From an uncultured Bacteroidales bacterium (GTDB lineage Bacteria > Bacteroidota > Bacteroidia > Bacteroidales > P3), in the NCBI GenBank assembly GCA_900318175.1, contig ONJQ01000019.1:1-64000 (forward strand): DNA of 64,000 nt, given 5' to 3'. Below the pieces are notes generated by a model. The model was not told the DNA's origin. It saw nothing but the letters and a program-made list of their open reading frames with translations, and made no database searches. The translations under genes and the position numbers were made by a program. Below, piece by piece: positions 62,506 through 64,000 of this stretch; position 1 is the stretch's first letter, and each line of letters starts with the position of its first letter.

Positions 62506-63686
62506 TGTTTGACAATCTGAGATCTTTTATTGATAAAATCAAGCCCACCTTTGTTAAAGGCGGCAAATTCGGCTGGCTGCAAAGTACTTTTGAGGCTTTT
62601 GAGACTTTCGCTTTCACGCCCAACACGGTGACGGCAAGGGGTAGCCATGTGCGCGACGCTGTTGATATGAAACGCGCCATGATTACGGTGGTCATCGCCC
62701 TTGTGCCAGCATTGCTTTTCGGCATGTGGAATATCGGTTACCAGACGTCGCTCCACGCCGAGGCATGGCCTTTTGAGCTGGGCACTGCTGCCAGTTGGTG
62801 GTATTGCCTCTGGTTCGGTTTTCTCCGTATGTTGCCGCTCATTGTGGTGAGTTATATTGTGGGTTTAGGCATTGAATTTATGTTCGCCCAGATTCGCCAT
62901 CACGAGGTGAACGAGGGCTATTTGGTGACAGGCTTGATTATCCCGATGATTGTGCCGGTGACCACTCCGTTGTGGCAGTTGGCGTTGGCCGTTGCCTTTG
63001 CGGTGGTGATTGGCAAGGAGGTCTTCGGTGGCAGCGGGATGAATTTCCTCAACCCCGCTTTGGTTGCCAGGGCGTTCCTTTTCTTCAGCTATCCGACGCA
63101 CATGTCCGGCGACAGTGTGTGGATTGCTGCCGACCTCTGGGGCACTGATGCCATAGCCGGTGCCACCCCCATGGGTCAGTTGGCCGCTGGTCTCACCCCT
63201 TCGGCTTCGGCCCTCGACATGTTTGTCGGCACCATTCCCGGCAGCACCTGCGAGACTTCGGTCATCGCCATCCTGCTGGGTGCCATAGTGCTTTTGGTCA
63301 GTGGCATCGGAAGCTGGCGGGTGATGCTGAGCGTGGTGCTTGGCGGCGGCCTGATGGGTCTGCTTTTCAACGCTATTGGTGCCAATGCCTACATGCAGCT
63401 GCCTTTCTACTACCATTTCTTGATGGGTGGCTTTGCTTTCGGTGCGGTGTTTATGGCTACCGACCCGGTCACGTCCGCCCAGACGAACGCGGGCAAGTGG
63501 ATTTATGGTTTCCTTATTGGCGCTTTTGCCGTTTTGCTCCGTGTGCTCAATCCTGCCTACCCCGAAGGCATGATGCTCAGCATACTGCTTATGAACTGCT
63601 TTGCACCGCTTATTGACCATCTGGTTGTTGGCCGCAACATCAAGATGCGCGAGCGCAGAGCTGTGAGAAAGGAGGTTCAGCAATGA
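62505..63686 (+). CDS. nqrB: Na+-translocating NADH:quinone reductase subunit B
   Basis: The 393-residue integral membrane subunit has about ten hydrophobic helices and the covalent FMN attachment site at Thr221 in the AGATPMGQLA motif. The segment GGSGMNFLNPALVARAFLFF and the C-terminal FMATDPVTSAQTNAGKWIYG are family hallmarks. It forms part of the Na+ channel. It ends 4 bases into nqrC (ATGA overlap), with AAAGGAGG before the nqrC start. Confidence 0.96.
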   Translation: MFDNLRSFIDKIKPTFVKGGKFGWLQSTFEAFETFAFTPNTVTARGSHVRDAVDMKRAMITVVIALVPALLFGMWNIGYQTSLHAEAWPFELGTAASWWYCLWFGFLRMLPLIVVSYIVGLGIEFMFAQIRHHEVNEGYLVTGLIIPMIVPVTTPLWQLALAVAFAVVIGKEVFGGSGMNFLNPALVARAFLFFSYPTHMSGDSVWIAADLWGTDAIAGATPMGQLAAGLTPSASALDMFVGTIPGSTCETSVIAILLGAIVLLVSGIGSWRVMLSVVLGGGLMGLLFNAIGANAYMQLPFYYHFLMGGFAFGAVFMATDPVTSAQTNAGKWIYGFLIGAFAVLLRVLNPAYPEGMMLSILLMNCFAPLIDHLVVGRNIKMRERRAVRKEVQQ

Positions 63687-64000
63687 AAAAATTCAGCAAT
63701 CGTTATATCTTCATCTACTCAACTGTTTTGGTAGCCATTGTGGCTGTGATCCTCAGTGTCGTATCCGTTTCGTTGAAACCGTTGCAGGAACGCAACCAGC
63801 GTGTGGAGACTAAGCAGATGCTGCTTCGCACCATCGGCGTGGAGAGCACCAAGGATAACGCCGAGGACCTTTATGCCCAGCATATCACGGAGACTCAGCT
63901 ACCCGACGGGAAGCCTTATTTCAGCTTTGAAGGCGGTGTGGTCATTCCCCTGCGCGGCACGGGTCTGTGGGGTCCCATCTGGGGCTATATGGCTCTCGAC
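63683..64000 (+). CDS. nqrC: Na+-translocating NADH:quinone reductase subunit C (partial)
   Basis: The first 106 residues are present and the gene continues beyond the window. It starts MKKFSNRYIFIYSTVLVAIV, one N-terminal membrane helix, followed by RNQRVETKQMLLRTIGV and GTGLWGPIWGYMALD, the FMN-domain GxGLWG motif of NqrC. The covalent FMN threonine (SGAT) would lie beyond the edge. The order nqrA-nqrB-nqrC is standard. Confidence 0.93.
   Translation, partial: MKKFSNRYIFIYSTVLVAIVAVILSVVSVSLKPLQERNQRVETKQMLLRTIGVESTKDNAEDLYAQHITETQLPDGKPYFSFEGGVVIPLRGTGLWGPIWGYMALD

Overview
The window reads as chromosome of a Bacteroidota member, most probably order Bacteroidales. Three things point there: recurrent -7 promoter boxes of the form TAnnTTTG with little use of Shine-Dalgarno sequences; phylum-typical families (SprA of the type 9 secretion system, TonB receptor plus DUF4249 lipoprotein, DUF4407, DUF3667, a radical SAM/lipoprotein pair, bifunctional DAHP synthase/chorismate mutase); and a Na+-translocating NADH:quinone reductase. 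The species cannot be named from this sequence.

Layout. 1-7.2 kb: a candidate small RNA, a hybrid-cluster protein (hcp) divergent from a Crp/Fnr regulator with a likely operator between them, aroQ, an ECF sigma factor with an overlapping membrane protein, three envelope proteins, and a structured, terminated RNA that resembles 6S RNA. 7.3-13.2 kb: an AT-rich five-gene operon (vWA protein, PP2C phosphatase, two kinase-like proteins, DUF4407 membrane protein). This is the best candidate for an undescribed phospho-signalling or defence system. 13.2-15.5 kb: repeats around a decayed AAA/DUF4143 ATPase. 15.5-20.2 kb: sialidase, the sua5-holin-panC operon and an M64 peptidase. 20.5-23.5 kb: a second AT-rich patch with a toxin-antitoxin-like pair and a frameshifted Mrr-like nuclease. 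23.8-40.1 kb: core genes (beta-helix lipoprotein, ruvA, giant sprA, TPR protein, DedA protein, sufS, recN, M23 peptidase). 40.5-53.3 kb: DUF3667 protein, rplU-rpmA, DAHP synthase/chorismate mutase, the rSAM/lipoprotein pair, aroK, DUF4249-TonB receptor-folK-lipoprotein, and glnA divergent from an Xaa-Pro peptidase. 53.3-64 kb: remnants of an rRNA methylase and a transposase, a CDF metal exporter, a Na/Pi transporter, a secreted nuclease, an outer-membrane barrel, and nqrABC (nqrC runs off the end) behind a structured leader.

How the genes fit together. aroQ, aroK and the DAHP synthase/chorismate mutase are three scattered steps of the shikimate pathway. SprA is the outer-membrane translocon of type 9 secretion. 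hcp with its regulator forms a nitrosative-stress switch. nqrABC supplies the sodium gradient that the Na/Pi cotransporter can use. The two AT-rich segments, with the transposase and pseudogene scars, are the accessory parts. All functions are inferred from protein motifs and gene order read by eye; no database search was run.
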